From Subdoligranulum variabile (GTDB lineage Bacteria > Bacillota > Clostridia > Oscillospirales > Ruminococcaceae): DNA of 64,000 bases. A model generated the notes under the pieces. It did no database searches. It was not told the origin of the DNA and was given only the letters and a program-made list of their open reading frames with translations. The stretch is from positions 1,364,001-1,428,000 of the forward strand of contig NZ_CP102293.1 in the NCBI RefSeq assembly GCF_025152575.1. The letters are read 5' to 3'. The position numbers and the translations under genes are program-made. This document shows positions 1 through 8,286 of this stretch, piece by piece (the stretch's first letter is position 1; each line of letters starts with the position of its first letter).

Positions 1-308
1 ACTCCCTCGCTGGTGGTGAGGGTCTTGGGGTCGGCCGCCAGGTCCACCGATTCCACCTCGGTGTAGACCGTTTTGGCGCCGAACCGCTCCGCCTGGGCCT
101 GCATGGTCTGGGCCAGGGTGAAGCCCTCCACCCCCTCGGGGTAGCCGGGATAGTTATCGATGGTCTCGGTGAGGGCCATCTGGCCTCCCGCCGAGAGTTT
201 TTCCAGTACCAGGGTGTCCAGCCCGGCCCGCACGCCGTACAGCGCCGCGGTGTAGCCCGCCGGGCCGCCGCCCACTACGATCAGATCATACAGATGCCCT
301 TGGGTCAT
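1..308 (-). CDS. trxB: Thioredoxin reductase, N-terminal part (gene runs off the window)
   Basis: NADPH-dependent flavoprotein that reduces thioredoxin in the cytosol. The visible ~102 residues begin MTQGHLYDLIVVGGGPAGYT, a Rossmann FAD-binding GGGPAGY motif at about residues 13-19. They continue with the conserved GGQMALT and ETIDNYPGYPEG blocks typical of TrxB. The ATG at 308 is preceded by a GGAGGA ribosome site 8 bases upstream. A possible -10 box (TATACT, minus strand, 374-379) lies about 65 bp upstream. The redox CxxC and NADP domain lie outside the window. A related NADH-dependent flavin reductase of the TrxB family cannot be fully excluded from the N terminus alone. Confidence 0.9.
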   Translation of the reverse strand, partial: MTQGHLYDLIVVGGGPAGYTAALYGVRAGLDTLVLEKLSAGGQMALTETIDNYPGYPEGVEGFTLAQTMQAQAERFGAKTVYTEVESVDLAADPKTLTTSEG

Positions 309-420
309 CGCTGTGTCCTCCTTTGCCCCGGCCCTCGGCCGGGCGGGGCGTCCCGCCCCCTTGTGTTGGCCTTAGTATACCCGGCCGGGGGCGTCCCTTT
401 CCGTGACGAGGTCACAAAAA

Positions 421-448
421 GCCCCCGCATCCCGGTGGATGCGGGGGC
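421..448 (-). terminator. Rho-independent terminator
   Basis: A perfect 12-bp GC-rich stem (GCCCCCGCATCC / GGATGCGGGGGC) with a 4-base loop is followed on the minus strand by TTTTTG. It lies just after the 27-codon ORF at 466-549 and before trxB, so it would end transcription coming from that side. Confidence 0.85.
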
Positions 449-465
449 TTTCCTATGTATGGGCT

Positions 466-549
466 TCAGCGGCGGGGCTTGCTGGTGACGGCCAGCGCCA
501 GCGTCACCGCCAGCACGGCGGCGGCCAGCACCGTGGACACAACTTCCAT
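466..549 (-). CDS. 27-aa hydrophobic small peptide (hypothetical)
   Basis: A short ORF encodes 27 residues: a short polar start (MEVVST), one hydrophobic segment of about 16 residues rich in Ala, Leu and Val, and a basic tail ending SKPRR. This is a single membrane-spanning design. A GGGAGA ribosome site sits 9 bases before the ATG at 549, and a strong terminator follows 17 bp after the stop, so it could be an independent unit. Size and charge pattern resemble type I toxin or holin-like peptides of Firmicutes, but no antisense RNA is evident and the family is not recognised. It may instead be a chance ORF. Confidence 0.4.
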   Translation of the reverse strand: MEVVSTVLAAAVLAVTLALAVTSKPRR

Positions 550-673
550 CTTGGTTCGTCTCCCTTCCCGTTCCCTGGCAGGATCTTTCCTGTATTGTAA
601 CGCGCGGGACGGCGCCGCTCCACCACGGAGCGGTAAAACCTGGGTGAAGTTTTGGTAAAACGGCACGCAAAAA

Positions 674-696
674 GCCGGAAGGCAGTACCTTCCGGC
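674..696 (-). terminator. Rho-independent terminator of the sucrose operon
   Basis: The stem GCCGGAAGG / CCTTCCGGC with a 5-base loop is followed on the minus strand by TTTTTG, 13 bp after the fructokinase stop. It closes the operon running from the permeases at 6.9 kb down to the fructokinase. Confidence 0.85.
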
Positions 697-708
697 CGGA
701 AATCAAAA

Positions 709-1659
709 TCACAGGATGGCCCGGACCTCTGCCTCGGGCACCACGCTGGTGATGCCGCCGTGGGTCTGGGTGGAAAGGCTGGCCGCGCAGCAGGCAAAGC
801 GGGTGATGGTGCGCAGTTCCTCCACCGTCAGGGCCTCGGGGGCCTTGCCCAGGTGCAGGAACTGGCTCATGGCACTGCCGCCGAAGATGTCCCCGGCGCC
901 CGTCGTGTCGATGACATGCAGTCCCGTGGGAGACGGCACCTCGCAGCTGCCGTTGGGGTTCGCCACATGGCAGCCCTTGGGACCCAGGGTGGCGTAGACC
1001 AGTTTCACGCCGTATTCGGTGAGAAGTTTCTGAGCGCCCGCCTCGGGAGAGAGGCCCCACAGGAATTCGATCTCCTCGTCGCTGATCTTCACAATATCCG
1101 CCTGGTGCAGGCCCCACTCCATCTGCTCCTTGGCAGCCTCGTCGCTGGGCCACAGGGGCTTGCGCAGGTTAGGGTCAAAGCTGATGAGCTTGCCCTGCTT
1201 TTTGGCGTAGGCCACCGCGTCCCGGGTGGCCGAGCGGGCGGGTTCGCTGGTGAGGCTCAGGGTCCCGAAATGGAAGACCTTGCAGTCCTCCAGCAGGGCG
1301 GTGTTGACCTCCTCGCTGCGCAGGCAGGTGTCGGCGCCGGGCTTGCGGGCAAAGCTGAAGGACCGGTTGCCGGTGGCGTCCAACGTCACAAAGGCAAGGG
1401 TGGTGAAGACCGCCGGGTCGATGATCAAACCGGTGGTATCGATGCCGATTTTGTCCAGCGTGCCTTTGAGCAGATGGCCGAAGGTATCATCCCCCACCTT
1501 GCCGATGAGGCCGGTGGTGCAGCCGTACTTCTGCAGCGCCGCCAGGAAGTTGCCGGGGGCGCCGCCGGGCTGGGCTTTCAGGGTGGGATAGCCCGCCTCG
1601 TCGGTGGAAACAGGGGCAAAATCAATGAGCAGTTCGCCCAGGGCGACTACGTCTTTCAT
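709..1659 (-). CDS. scrK: Fructokinase (PfkB family)
   Basis: A 316-aa ribokinase/PfkB-family sugar kinase that would phosphorylate fructose released by the neighbouring GH32 enzyme, feeding fructose 6-phosphate to glycolysis. The N-terminal PfkB signature GGAPGNFLAAL lies near residue 32. The C-terminal signature DTTGAGDIFGG lies near residue 250; its Asp is the catalytic base and GAGD forms the anion hole. Length is normal for the family. It is the last gene of the sucrose operon, 12 bp after the GH32 gene and followed by a terminator. Context strongly favours fructose, though other PfkB sugars cannot be excluded from sequence alone. Confidence 0.9.
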   Translation of the reverse strand: MKDVVALGELLIDFAPVSTDEAGYPTLKAQPGGAPGNFLAALQKYGCTTGLIGKVGDDTFGHLLKGTLDKIGIDTTGLIIDPAVFTTLAFVTLDATGNRSFSFARKPGADTCLRSEEVNTALLEDCKVFHFGTLSLTSEPARSATRDAVAYAKKQGKLISFDPNLRKPLWPSDEAAKEQMEWGLHQADIVKISDEEIEFLWGLSPEAGAQKLLTEYGVKLVYATLGPKGCHVANPNGSCEVPSPTGLHVIDTTGAGDIFGGSAMSQFLHLGKAPEALTVEELRTITRFACCAASLSTQTHGGITSVVPEAEVRAIL

Positions 1660-1671
1660 AGGGTTCTCCTT

Positions 1672-3141
1672 TCACAGCGCCAGATCGTAGAGCTGCAGGT
1701 CCATCCGGGCCCGGCCCCGGGCAAAGAAGAGGATGCCGTCCGCTTCCGGTGCCGCATTGTACAGCGTCATGCTGGCCACCTGCTGCCCGTCCTGGAGGAA
1801 GAATTCCGCCGAGTAGCGGTCCAGCACCATCCGCAGACGCAGGGTATCCCCCACAGGGAAGAGCAGCGGGGTCTCCCGCAGTTCCAGGGCGTCCCGGAAT
1901 CCGCCGGCGTGGCGGCGGTCCAGCCGCAGCAGGCCGTCGTCCAGGTCGAAGCGGATCTCCGCCCAGCGGTCCTGCCCGCAGGCAAACCGCACGCCGAACC
2001 GCGGTGCCTCGTGCACGTCCACCGTGAGTTCGCAGTCCAGCACCCGGCCGTGCACCCCCTCCAGCGCCAGGGGCTGGCCGTCCACCTCCACGCTGCGGTG
2101 TTCGGTGCGCAGCCGCCGCACAGCGTCCAGCTCCGCCACGGGGCGCTGGCAGAGGGTCTCCCCTTTCCAGAACAGCTCCCGGGGCAGGCTCATCTGGCCG
2201 TACCAGGGGGCGCCCTCCGGCGGGTAGCAGTGATCCCAGTTCTGCATCCAGCCGATGAGCACCCGCCGTCCGTCGGGGGTCTCCAGCGTCTGGGGGGCGT
2301 AGAAATCCAGGCCGCTGTCCAGGGGCCGGTCGGCCCGGCGCACAAAGGGGGTGCCGGGGCCGTTCCAGTCCCCGATCAGCGCCGCTGTATCGTTGCCGCA
2401 GTGGTAGCGGTCGTCCGCCGCCTGGTGGACGAACTGGGGCGATACCACCAGCACCGTGCGGCCCTCCAGCGTGAAGAGGCCGGGGCATTCCCACATGCTG
2501 CCCAGACTGCCGTCATTTTCCGCCAGTACCTGGACAAACTCCCACTTGGCGGCGGGGTCTTCGGGGCGGGGGTTGCGGTAGAGCAGCAGCCGTCCGTGGC
2601 CGTTGAACCCCCGGCCGCCCAGCAGCATATAGAGCATGCCGTCCTGCCGGAACAGGAAGGGGTCCCGGAAATCCTTCCGGGAGGCACCGGCGGGCTGTTC
2701 GTCACAGGAGATCACCGGGGCGGCGGCCTTCTGATAATCCACCCCGTCCCCCACGGCCAGGCACTGCTGCTGGATCTCGGCCGATCCTTCCGGCATGACG
2801 CCGGTGTAGAGCAGCAGCTGGCGGCCCTGCCATTCGATGGCACCGCCGGAGAAGCAGCCGTTGCGGTCAAAGGGGGCGTCGGGGGCCAGGGCGCAGGGGC
2901 GGTCCTGCCAGTGCAGGAAGTCGGTGGTGACGGTGTGGCCCCAGTGCATGGGGCCCCAGGTGTTGCTGTAGGGGTGGTACTGGTAGAACAGATGGTACTG
3001 TCCGCCGAAGCAGGACCAGCCGTTGGGGTCGTTGCACCAGCCCACCGGCGGCACGGCGTGGAAAAGAGGGCGCCGTTCAGCGGGGGTGCGGTGCTGCGCC
3101 TCGTAGGCACGGGCGCGGGACAGGGTGTTGACTTGTTCCAT
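1672..3141 (-). CDS. GH32 sucrose / fructo-oligosaccharide hydrolase
   Basis: A 489-aa glycoside hydrolase family 32 enzyme (invertase, sucrose-6-phosphate hydrolase type). The nucleophile motif is WCNDPNG near residue 34 (a WMNDPNG variant with Cys for Met), followed by FRDPF near 160 and the acid/base motif WECPG near 215. A C-terminal beta-sandwich follows the five-bladed propeller. No signal peptide is seen, so it acts in the cytosol on imported sugar. The ATG at 3141 was chosen because GGAGAG lies 8 bases upstream and the GH32 domain starts soon after; the open frame extends further without homology. Because uptake here is ABC-type rather than PTS, the likely substrate is free sucrose or kestose-type oligosaccharide. 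Confidence 0.9.
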   Translation of the reverse strand: MEQVNTLSRARAYEAQHRTPAERRPLFHAVPPVGWCNDPNGWSCFGGQYHLFYQYHPYSNTWGPMHWGHTVTTDFLHWQDRPCALAPDAPFDRNGCFSGGAIEWQGRQLLLYTGVMPEGSAEIQQQCLAVGDGVDYQKAAAPVISCDEQPAGASRKDFRDPFLFRQDGMLYMLLGGRGFNGHGRLLLYRNPRPEDPAAKWEFVQVLAENDGSLGSMWECPGLFTLEGRTVLVVSPQFVHQAADDRYHCGNDTAALIGDWNGPGTPFVRRADRPLDSGLDFYAPQTLETPDGRRVLIGWMQNWDHCYPPEGAPWYGQMSLPRELFWKGETLCQRPVAELDAVRRLRTEHRSVEVDGQPLALEGVHGRVLDCELTVDVHEAPRFGVRFACGQDRWAEIRFDLDDGLLRLDRRHAGGFRDALELRETPLLFPVGDTLRLRMVLDRYSAEFFLQDGQQVASMTLYNAAPEADGILFFARGRARMDLQLYDLAL

Positions 3142-3206
3142 AGTCGATCTCTCCGTAACAAAAGGCGCCTGCCGTGCCGGATCGCACAGCAGGCCGCCAT
3201 TTTTTG

Positions 3207-4814
3207 TTAACCGTTCATGCTGGCAAAGTAGTTGTCCAGCCCGGTCTGCTTGAGCTGCAGCAGTTCCTGCAGATTCATCTCGTTGAGTTTGGCAATGTAG
3301 GCATCCCACTCGGCTTCGGCGCCGCCGTTCATGATCCAGGTGGCCTTCTGGCTCTCGGCATAGGGCTTCAGGTCGGTCTCGATCTGGGTGATGCGGTCGG
3401 TGGTGTCGATGTCAAAGAAGATGGGCGGGTAGTCGTATTCGCTCTCCATGGCGGGGGCAAACTCGCTCTGGATCACGTCCAGACGCAGCTTGGCGTCGTC
3501 CGGCATGGTGGTGTAGGTGCCGTAGTAGCTGTCCAGCACCGCCAGAGGGCCGCCCAGGTTGGTCTTCATCCGCAGTTCGTAGGGCACTACGCCGGCGGGG
3601 ACCGCCAGATGCTGCAGGGTGCCGTCGTCCTTCATCTCAAAGATGTTGTCCTGGGTGGTGTCGCCGTAGGTGCCCCAGTTGTCCTGCACCGACTGGATGG
3701 GATCGTAGAGCTGGTCGATCCACTTGGCGGTGAGCGCCGGGTTGGGGTTGGTGCCGGTGATGACACAGCGGCCGATCTCAAAGCCCATGGCGTTCTGCCG
3801 GGTGACGGCCTGTTCGCCGTCGGCGTTCTTCAGCGGGGGCAGGGCCACGTAGTTGTCGGGGGTGCCGGCGCTGGTGTTGTCCCATGCCATGAAGAGGCCG
3901 TAGCGGTCGCTGGCCGCCTTGGAAACGTAGGTGTTGTAGTCCTGGGTGAAGACTTCGGGGTCAATGAGGCCCTCGGCATAGAGGTTGTGCAGCCATTCCA
4001 GACCGGGGATGATGCCCTCGTCGGCCAGGGTGTAGACCACCTGCTTGTCGTTGGTGACCACGTAGTGGTCGGCGTTGTCGCCGTAGCCGAAGGCGCTGAG
4101 CAGCACGCCCACGTCCTCATTGCCGCCGTTCATGACGAAGGAGAGGGGCAGGCTGTCGGGATGGGCCTGCTTGAAGGCGCGGAGCACCTCGGTGAGTTCG
4201 TCGGGGGTGGTGGGCATATCCAGGCCCAGCTCATCCAGCCAGGCTTTGTTGATCCAGGGAATGCCGCCGATGGACTGGATGGACTCCTTGCCGCTGCCCA
4301 GTTCCTCGATCCAGGGGAAGGAGTAGATGTGGCCGTCGGGGGCGGTGATCAGGGTGCGGTATTCGGGATTTTCGTCCAGGACCTTTTTCAGGTTGGGCAT
4401 GTACTGGTCGATGAGGTCATCCACCGCGATGATGGTGCCGTCCTTGGCGTAGCGCAGCAGGTCGTACTGGCTCATCTGGGCGTCGAAGACCATGTCGGGC
4501 AGGTCCTTCTTGGCCAGGGCCAGCTGCTTTTTCTCGCCGAACTGGTCGTCCACGTAGACCGTCCAGTCGATGTGGACGTTGGTGGCCTGTTCCAGACGCT
4601 GGGCGATCAGACGGTCGTTGATCTCCTGCCCGGCAAAGGAGGGCTCATGGGTCAGGGCCGTGAAGGTGACGGTCTCGCTCAGGGGGAAGGACGCCGAAGC
4701 GGCATCCACCGACGCCGCGGCGTTGTTGCTGCCCGAACCGCAGCCGGCCAGCGTACCCAGCGCCATGGCGGCGGCACCGGCCAGCGCCAGTGCCCGTTTG
4801 GAAATGGATTTCAT
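3207..4814 (-). CDS. Lipoprotein sugar-binding protein of a CUT1 ABC transporter (LplA type)
   Basis: A 535-aa extracellular solute-binding protein. It begins MKSISKRALALAGAAAMALG and has a lipobox LAGC with the lipidated Cys near residue 26, then a low-complexity Ser/Ala linker, so it is anchored to the outer face of the membrane. Length and the long insert-rich body match the large LplA/YtcQ-type binding proteins rather than ~420-aa MalE types. The ATG at 4814 has AAAGGAG 7 bases upstream. It follows the two permease genes and precedes GH32 and fructokinase, pointing to sucrose or short fructans. A 14-bp-stem hairpin just upstream may raise its expression relative to the permeases. Confidence 0.9.
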   Translation of the reverse strand: MKSISKRALALAGAAAMALGTLAGCGSGSNNAAASVDAASASFPLSETVTFTALTHEPSFAGQEINDRLIAQRLEQATNVHIDWTVYVDDQFGEKKQLALAKKDLPDMVFDAQMSQYDLLRYAKDGTIIAVDDLIDQYMPNLKKVLDENPEYRTLITAPDGHIYSFPWIEELGSGKESIQSIGGIPWINKAWLDELGLDMPTTPDELTEVLRAFKQAHPDSLPLSFVMNGGNEDVGVLLSAFGYGDNADHYVVTNDKQVVYTLADEGIIPGLEWLHNLYAEGLIDPEVFTQDYNTYVSKAASDRYGLFMAWDNTSAGTPDNYVALPPLKNADGEQAVTRQNAMGFEIGRCVITGTNPNPALTAKWIDQLYDPIQSVQDNWGTYGDTTQDNIFEMKDDGTLQHLAVPAGVVPYELRMKTNLGGPLAVLDSYYGTYTTMPDDAKLRLDVIQSEFAPAMESEYDYPPIFFDIDTTDRITQIETDLKPYAESQKATWIMNGGAEAEWDAYIAKLNEMNLQELLQLKQTGLDNYFASMNG

Positions 4815-4993
4815 ATGCGTTTCTCCTTTTCTTTTGTGTAGAGGGGTGTACGGATCAGAACCGGCTCCCGGGGTGTGCCGCCGGGGGCAGAGAGACAAAG
4901 AATACGGGAAAAGGGTGCGCAGCCGAGCCTCTTGCGGTGCCCGAATCGTGCGGCGCACCTTGGGGCGGCGCTTGCACTCTTCGACCGCTGCGC

Positions 4994-5040
4994 CTAACAT
5001 TTTCCCCTGCATCCGCCGCAGGCGGCGGGGAAAATGTTAG
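4994..5040 (-). other. Intercistronic hairpin between permease and binding-protein genes
   Basis: Perfect 14-bp arms, CTAACATTTTCCCC (4994-5007) and its complement (5027-5040), flank a GC-rich loop. The structure includes the permease stop codon and has no T tract. It is more likely an mRNA-stabilising or processing element than a full terminator. The ~180 bp from here to the binding-protein start contain no gene that I can support. Confidence 0.55.
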
Positions 5041-5927
5041 CCTTTAACCGATCCCAGCATGACGCCCTTCTCGAAGTATTTCTGGAAGAAGGGGTACATG
5101 ACCAGCAGCGGCACGCTGGAGACCACGATGGTGGAGTACTTCAGCTGCTCGGCGATCTTGGCCATCATGGCGGCGTTCTGGGCATCGGCCACCATGCCGG
5201 GGCGCGGGGTGTTCTGCACCAGGATGGACCGGATGACCAGCTGCAAAGGCTGCAGGGACTGGTCTTCCAGGTAGATCATGGCGTCAAAGTAGCTGTTCCA
5301 CATGCCCACGAACTGGTAGAGCACCAGCACCGCGATGATGGGCTTGCAGACGGGGATCAGGATGCGGAAGAAATACTGCAGTTCCGAAGCGCCGTCCAGG
5401 GCCGCGGCCTCGTGGAGTTCCAGGGGGATGGACTTATAGTAGGTGCGGGCCAGGATGATGTTCCACACGTTCACGGCGCCGGGCAGGATCAAAGCCAGGG
5501 GGCTGTTGATGAGGTTCAGGTTGGACACCAGCAAATAGGTGGGCATCAGGCCGCCGCCGAAGAACATCGTGATGAGGAAGAAAGTGTTGATGGCACTGCG
5601 TCCCACGAACTGGGGCAGGCTCAGCGGGTAGGCCGCCAGCAGGCAGATGATGGTGGAGAACACCGCAAACACCGTGGAATAGAGGAAGGAATTGAGGAAG
5701 CCCCGGCCGATCATCTCGTCCTGGAAGACGCGGCGATAGCCTTCAAGGGTCCAGTCCTCCGGCAGGAAGCTGATGCCCTGGTTGGTGAGCACCACCGGGT
5801 CGATGAAGGAGGCCAGCACCACATAGATCAGCGGGATGAGCACCGCCAGTGAGAAGAGGGCCAGCAAAATGTAACCGCACCACAGGACCATCTTGTCCTT
5901 GCGGGTGTAAAACTGTCTGGATTCCAT
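5037..5927 (-). CDS. CUT1 ABC transporter permease (LplC/MalG type)
   Basis: A 296-aa inner-membrane permease with six predicted membrane segments. It carries a C-terminal cytoplasmic EAA loop (HEAAALDGASELQYFFRILI near residue 190), which docks to the ATPase. It ends in the GVMLGSVKG tail common in LplC-type permeases. It lies 16 bp after its partner permease and before the binding protein. No ATP-binding subunit is encoded nearby, as is usual where a shared MsmK-type ATPase energises several sugar transporters. The substrate is inferred from the GH32 and fructokinase neighbours. Confidence 0.92.
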   Translation of the reverse strand: MESRQFYTRKDKMVLWCGYILLALFSLAVLIPLIYVVLASFIDPVVLTNQGISFLPEDWTLEGYRRVFQDEMIGRGFLNSFLYSTVFAVFSTIICLLAAYPLSLPQFVGRSAINTFFLITMFFGGGLMPTYLLVSNLNLINSPLALILPGAVNVWNIILARTYYKSIPLELHEAAALDGASELQYFFRILIPVCKPIIAVLVLYQFVGMWNSYFDAMIYLEDQSLQPLQLVIRSILVQNTPRPGMVADAQNAAMMAKIAEQLKYSTIVVSSVPLLVMYPFFQKYFEKGVMLGSVKG

Positions 5928-5943
5928 GCTCCGTGCTCCTTTC

Positions 5944-6870
5944 TTACAGACCTTCGCCGTCGTTGAGCTTGCTGACGATGGCGTTGACGGCCAAGAGCAG
6001 CACCACGTTGATGACCGCGTTGAAGAGGCCCACCGCCGTGGAGTAGCCGTAGTCGCCGATCTCCAGGCCCAGGCGATAGACGTAGGTGGGGATGATCTCG
6101 GAGGCCGCGCGGTTCAGGTCGGTCTGCAGGGCCAGGGCCTTTTCAAAGCCGATGTTCATGATCTGGCCGGCGGACAGGATGAACTGGATGACCATGATGG
6201 GTTTGAGGGTGGGGATATCCACGTTCCAGATCTGCTGCAGGAGGCTGGCGCCGTCAATGTTGCAGGCATCCACCAGGTCGCCGCTGACGCCGGAGAGCGC
6301 CGCCGTGTAGATGATGGAGGCCCAGCCGGCGCCCTGCCAGATGCCGCTGATGATGTAGATGGGCCGGAAGGCTGCGGGGTCGGTCATGAGGTTGGACTGG
6401 GTGCCCAGCGCCGCATTGATGGGCCCCACCGGGGAGAGGAAGGCGATGATCATACCGGCCAGAACGATGACCGAGATGAAGTTGGGGGCGTAGATCAGCA
6501 GCTGGATCTTTTTGCGGATGCCCACCCGCCGCACGCGGGAGAGCAGGATCGCCAGGATGATGGGCGGGAAGAAGCCCCACAGCAGGCCGTAGACGCTGAG
6601 CTTCAGGGTGTTGGCCATGAGGCGGGGGAACTCGGTGGAGGAAAGGAACCGCTGGAAGTTCTCGAACCAGATCCAGTCGCTGCCGAAGATGCCCAGACGG
6701 TTGTTGTAATCCTCAAACGCGATGGCCAGGCCGCCCATGGGCACGTATTTGAAGATCAGCGTCAGCAGCACCGCCGGCAGCGCGAAGAACACGTAGAGCT
6801 GCCAGTTGTTTTTGATGTAGACCAGCTTTTTATGGCGGGTCTCGGCATCAGGAAGTTTTGGTAGGCTCAT
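5944..6870 (-). CDS. CUT1 ABC transporter permease (LplB/MalF type)
   Basis: A 308-aa membrane permease, first gene of the sucrose operon. Six hydrophobic helices are visible, with the EAA-like loop DACNIDGASLLQQIWNVDIP near residue 205, and a cytoplasmic basic N terminus. The start at 6870 is chosen because AGGAGA lies 7 bases upstream; a start at 6903 would add 11 residues and has no clear site. It pairs with the adjacent LplC-type permease. A consensus promoter lies at 6933-6961. Confidence 0.92.
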   Translation of the reverse strand: MSLPKLPDAETRHKKLVYIKNNWQLYVFFALPAVLLTLIFKYVPMGGLAIAFEDYNNRLGIFGSDWIWFENFQRFLSSTEFPRLMANTLKLSVYGLLWGFFPPIILAILLSRVRRVGIRKKIQLLIYAPNFISVIVLAGMIIAFLSPVGPINAALGTQSNLMTDPAAFRPIYIISGIWQGAGWASIIYTAALSGVSGDLVDACNIDGASLLQQIWNVDIPTLKPIMVIQFILSAGQIMNIGFEKALALQTDLNRAASEIIPTYVYRLGLEIGDYGYSTAVGLFNAVINVVLLLAVNAIVSKLNDGEGL

Positions 6871-6888
6871 GATCTCATCTCCTATTTT

Positions 6889-6899
6889 ACATTTGCACA
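6889..6899 (-). promoter_or_regulatory. Possible operator half: 11-bp element inverted at 7021-7031
   Basis: TGTGCAAATGT reads on the minus strand here, between the promoter at 6933-6961 and the permease start. The same 11 bases read on the plus strand at 7021-7031, upstream of the LacI-family promoter. The symmetric placement suggests a pair of regulatory sites, but it does not have the usual central-CG LacI palindrome form. Confidence 0.35.
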
Positions 6900-6932
6900 C
6901 CAATCATTTACGTTTTGTAACCTTCTGTGTTT

Positions 6933-6961
6933 ACTATACGCCAACTTTTTCCCCTTGTCAA
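6933..6961 (-). promoter_or_regulatory. Sigma-70/A promoter of the sucrose operon
   Basis: On the minus strand TTGACA (6956-6961), a 17-bp spacer and TATAGT (6933-6938) form a near-consensus promoter about 60 bp before the first permease gene. It is divergent from the LacI-family promoter. Confidence 0.85.
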
Positions 6962-7061
6962 CGGAAAAACCGGCGTCAAAGTGCGATTTGTAGGCTTACA
7001 CAAGGCGGGCACGCCGGAGTTGTGCAAATGTGAAAATGTGAATTTACAAAAGTTTACACTC

Positions 7062-7089
7062 TTGTGCTTTTGCATTTTTGCGCTATAAT
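7062..7089 (+). promoter_or_regulatory. Promoter of the LacI-family regulator
   Basis: TTGTGC (7062-7067), a 16-bp spacer and TATAAT (7084-7089) lie 37 bp before the regulator start. The AT-rich stretch just upstream (7032-7060) contains TTTACA-type repeats that could be an operator. Confidence 0.75.
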
Positions 7090-7125
7090 AAAGGTAATGA
7101 AACCAGTACAAGGAGGGACCATCCC

Positions 7126-8151
7126 ATGGCCGCCAAGAAGATCACCATGCAGGACATTGCCGATGCCTGCGGACTTTCCCGCAACACGGTATCCAAGGTA
7201 TTCAACGGCCGGGGCAGCGTGCCGGAGACCACCCGCCAGCAGGTGCTGGAAAAAGCCCGGGGCATGGGCTACCGTCTGCTGCCGGAAAATGCCGACCAGC
7301 CCGCCGTACAGGGGCGCAGCATCGCGCTGCTGACCCTCTGCATGCCGGGACGCAACCACTACGGTTCCAACTTCATCTCCAGCTTTGCCAACCGGATGAG
7401 CCGGGCGGGCTACACCCTGATGATCTACGAGATCCAGCCCGACGAGCACCGGGACTGCCGTCTGCCCGCCAACTTCGTGCTGGAAAACACGGCGGGCATC
7501 CTCTGCATCGAGATGTTCGACCGCCGCTACACCGAGTTCATCGGCCGGCTGGGGCTGCCGGTGATCTTCTCGGACACCTACGCCCGGGCGGATTTTTCCG
7601 CCATGGCGGGGGATTTCATCTCCATGGAGAACACCACCAGTTCCATCGCCATGACCAACCATCTGATCCAGTGCGGCGCCCGGCGGCTGGGCTTTGTGGG
7701 GGACCACACCCACTGCAACAGCTTTTACGAGCGGTTCAACGGCTTCCGCACGGCGGTGGCCCGGGCCGGGCTGACGCTGGACCCCCAGCTCTGCATCGTG
7801 GCGCCCAACAGCGCCCCCTACGGCGAGACCGCCTGGCTGGTGGAGCAGCTCCAGGCCATGCCCCGGCTGCCCGACGCCTTCGTCTGCGCCAACGATTACC
7901 TGGCCGTCCATCTGATGAAGGCGCTGAAACATCTGCAGCTGCGCATCCCCGAGGACATCATGGTGGCGGGCTTCGACGATTCGCCGGAGGCCACCGTCAC
8001 CGAACCGCCCCTGACCACCGTGCGCATCGCCAGCGGTGAGATGGGCTTCATCGCGGCGGGCATCCTGCTGGACCGCATCCAGCGCCCTGCCCTGCCCTAC
8101 CGCTGCTGCTACATCCAGACCACCCCCGTCTGGCGGGCCACCACCCGGTAA
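7126..8151 (+). CDS. LacI-family transcriptional regulator of the sucrose locus
   Basis: A 341-aa LacI/GalR-family regulator. The N-terminal helix-turn-helix ITMQDIADACGLSRNTVSKVFNG occupies residues ~5-27, written here in full only as its recognition segment LSRNTVSKVFNG; the hinge is near residue 50. It is followed by a periplasmic-binding-protein-like effector domain with the usual FDDSPEA and P-LTTVRI blocks near the C terminus. The ATG at 7126 is preceded by AAGGAGGG. Divergent placement from the permease operon suggests it represses that operon and releases it on binding sugar or sugar phosphate. A terminator follows 17 bp after its stop. Confidence 0.9.
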   Translation: MAAKKITMQDIADACGLSRNTVSKVFNGRGSVPETTRQQVLEKARGMGYRLLPENADQPAVQGRSIALLTLCMPGRNHYGSNFISSFANRMSRAGYTLMIYEIQPDEHRDCRLPANFVLENTAGILCIEMFDRRYTEFIGRLGLPVIFSDTYARADFSAMAGDFISMENTTSSIAMTNHLIQCGARRLGFVGDHTHCNSFYERFNGFRTAVARAGLTLDPQLCIVAPNSAPYGETAWLVEQLQAMPRLPDAFVCANDYLAVHLMKALKHLQLRIPEDIMVAGFDDSPEATVTEPPLTTVRIASGEMGFIAAGILLDRIQRPALPYRCCYIQTTPVWRATTR

Positions 8152-8168
8152 TTTCTTTTTTGCTGCAC

Positions 8169-8201
8169 AACGCCCCCGGCAAAGATTGGGCCGGGGGCGT
8201 T
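8169..8201 (+). terminator. Rho-independent terminator of the LacI-family gene
   Basis: A 12-bp stem (AACGCCCCCGGC / GCCGGGGGCGTT) is followed by GTTTT on the plus strand, 18 bp after the regulator stop. Confidence 0.85.
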
Positions 8202-8227
8202 GTTTTATCCTGCCGGACGCGCAAAAA

Positions 8228-8256
8228 GCCCGGCGGGCGCAGAGCGTCCGCCGGGC
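8228..8256 (-). terminator. Rho-independent terminator of the Hsp70/FtsK operon
   Basis: The stem GCCCGGCGG / CCGCCGGGC, with extra inner pairing, is followed on the minus strand by TTTTTGCG, 30 bp after the stop of the 150-aa gene. It converges with the terminator of the LacI-family gene. Confidence 0.85.
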
Positions 8257-8286
8257 CAGTATACAACACCTTGCAGCAATGTATGG

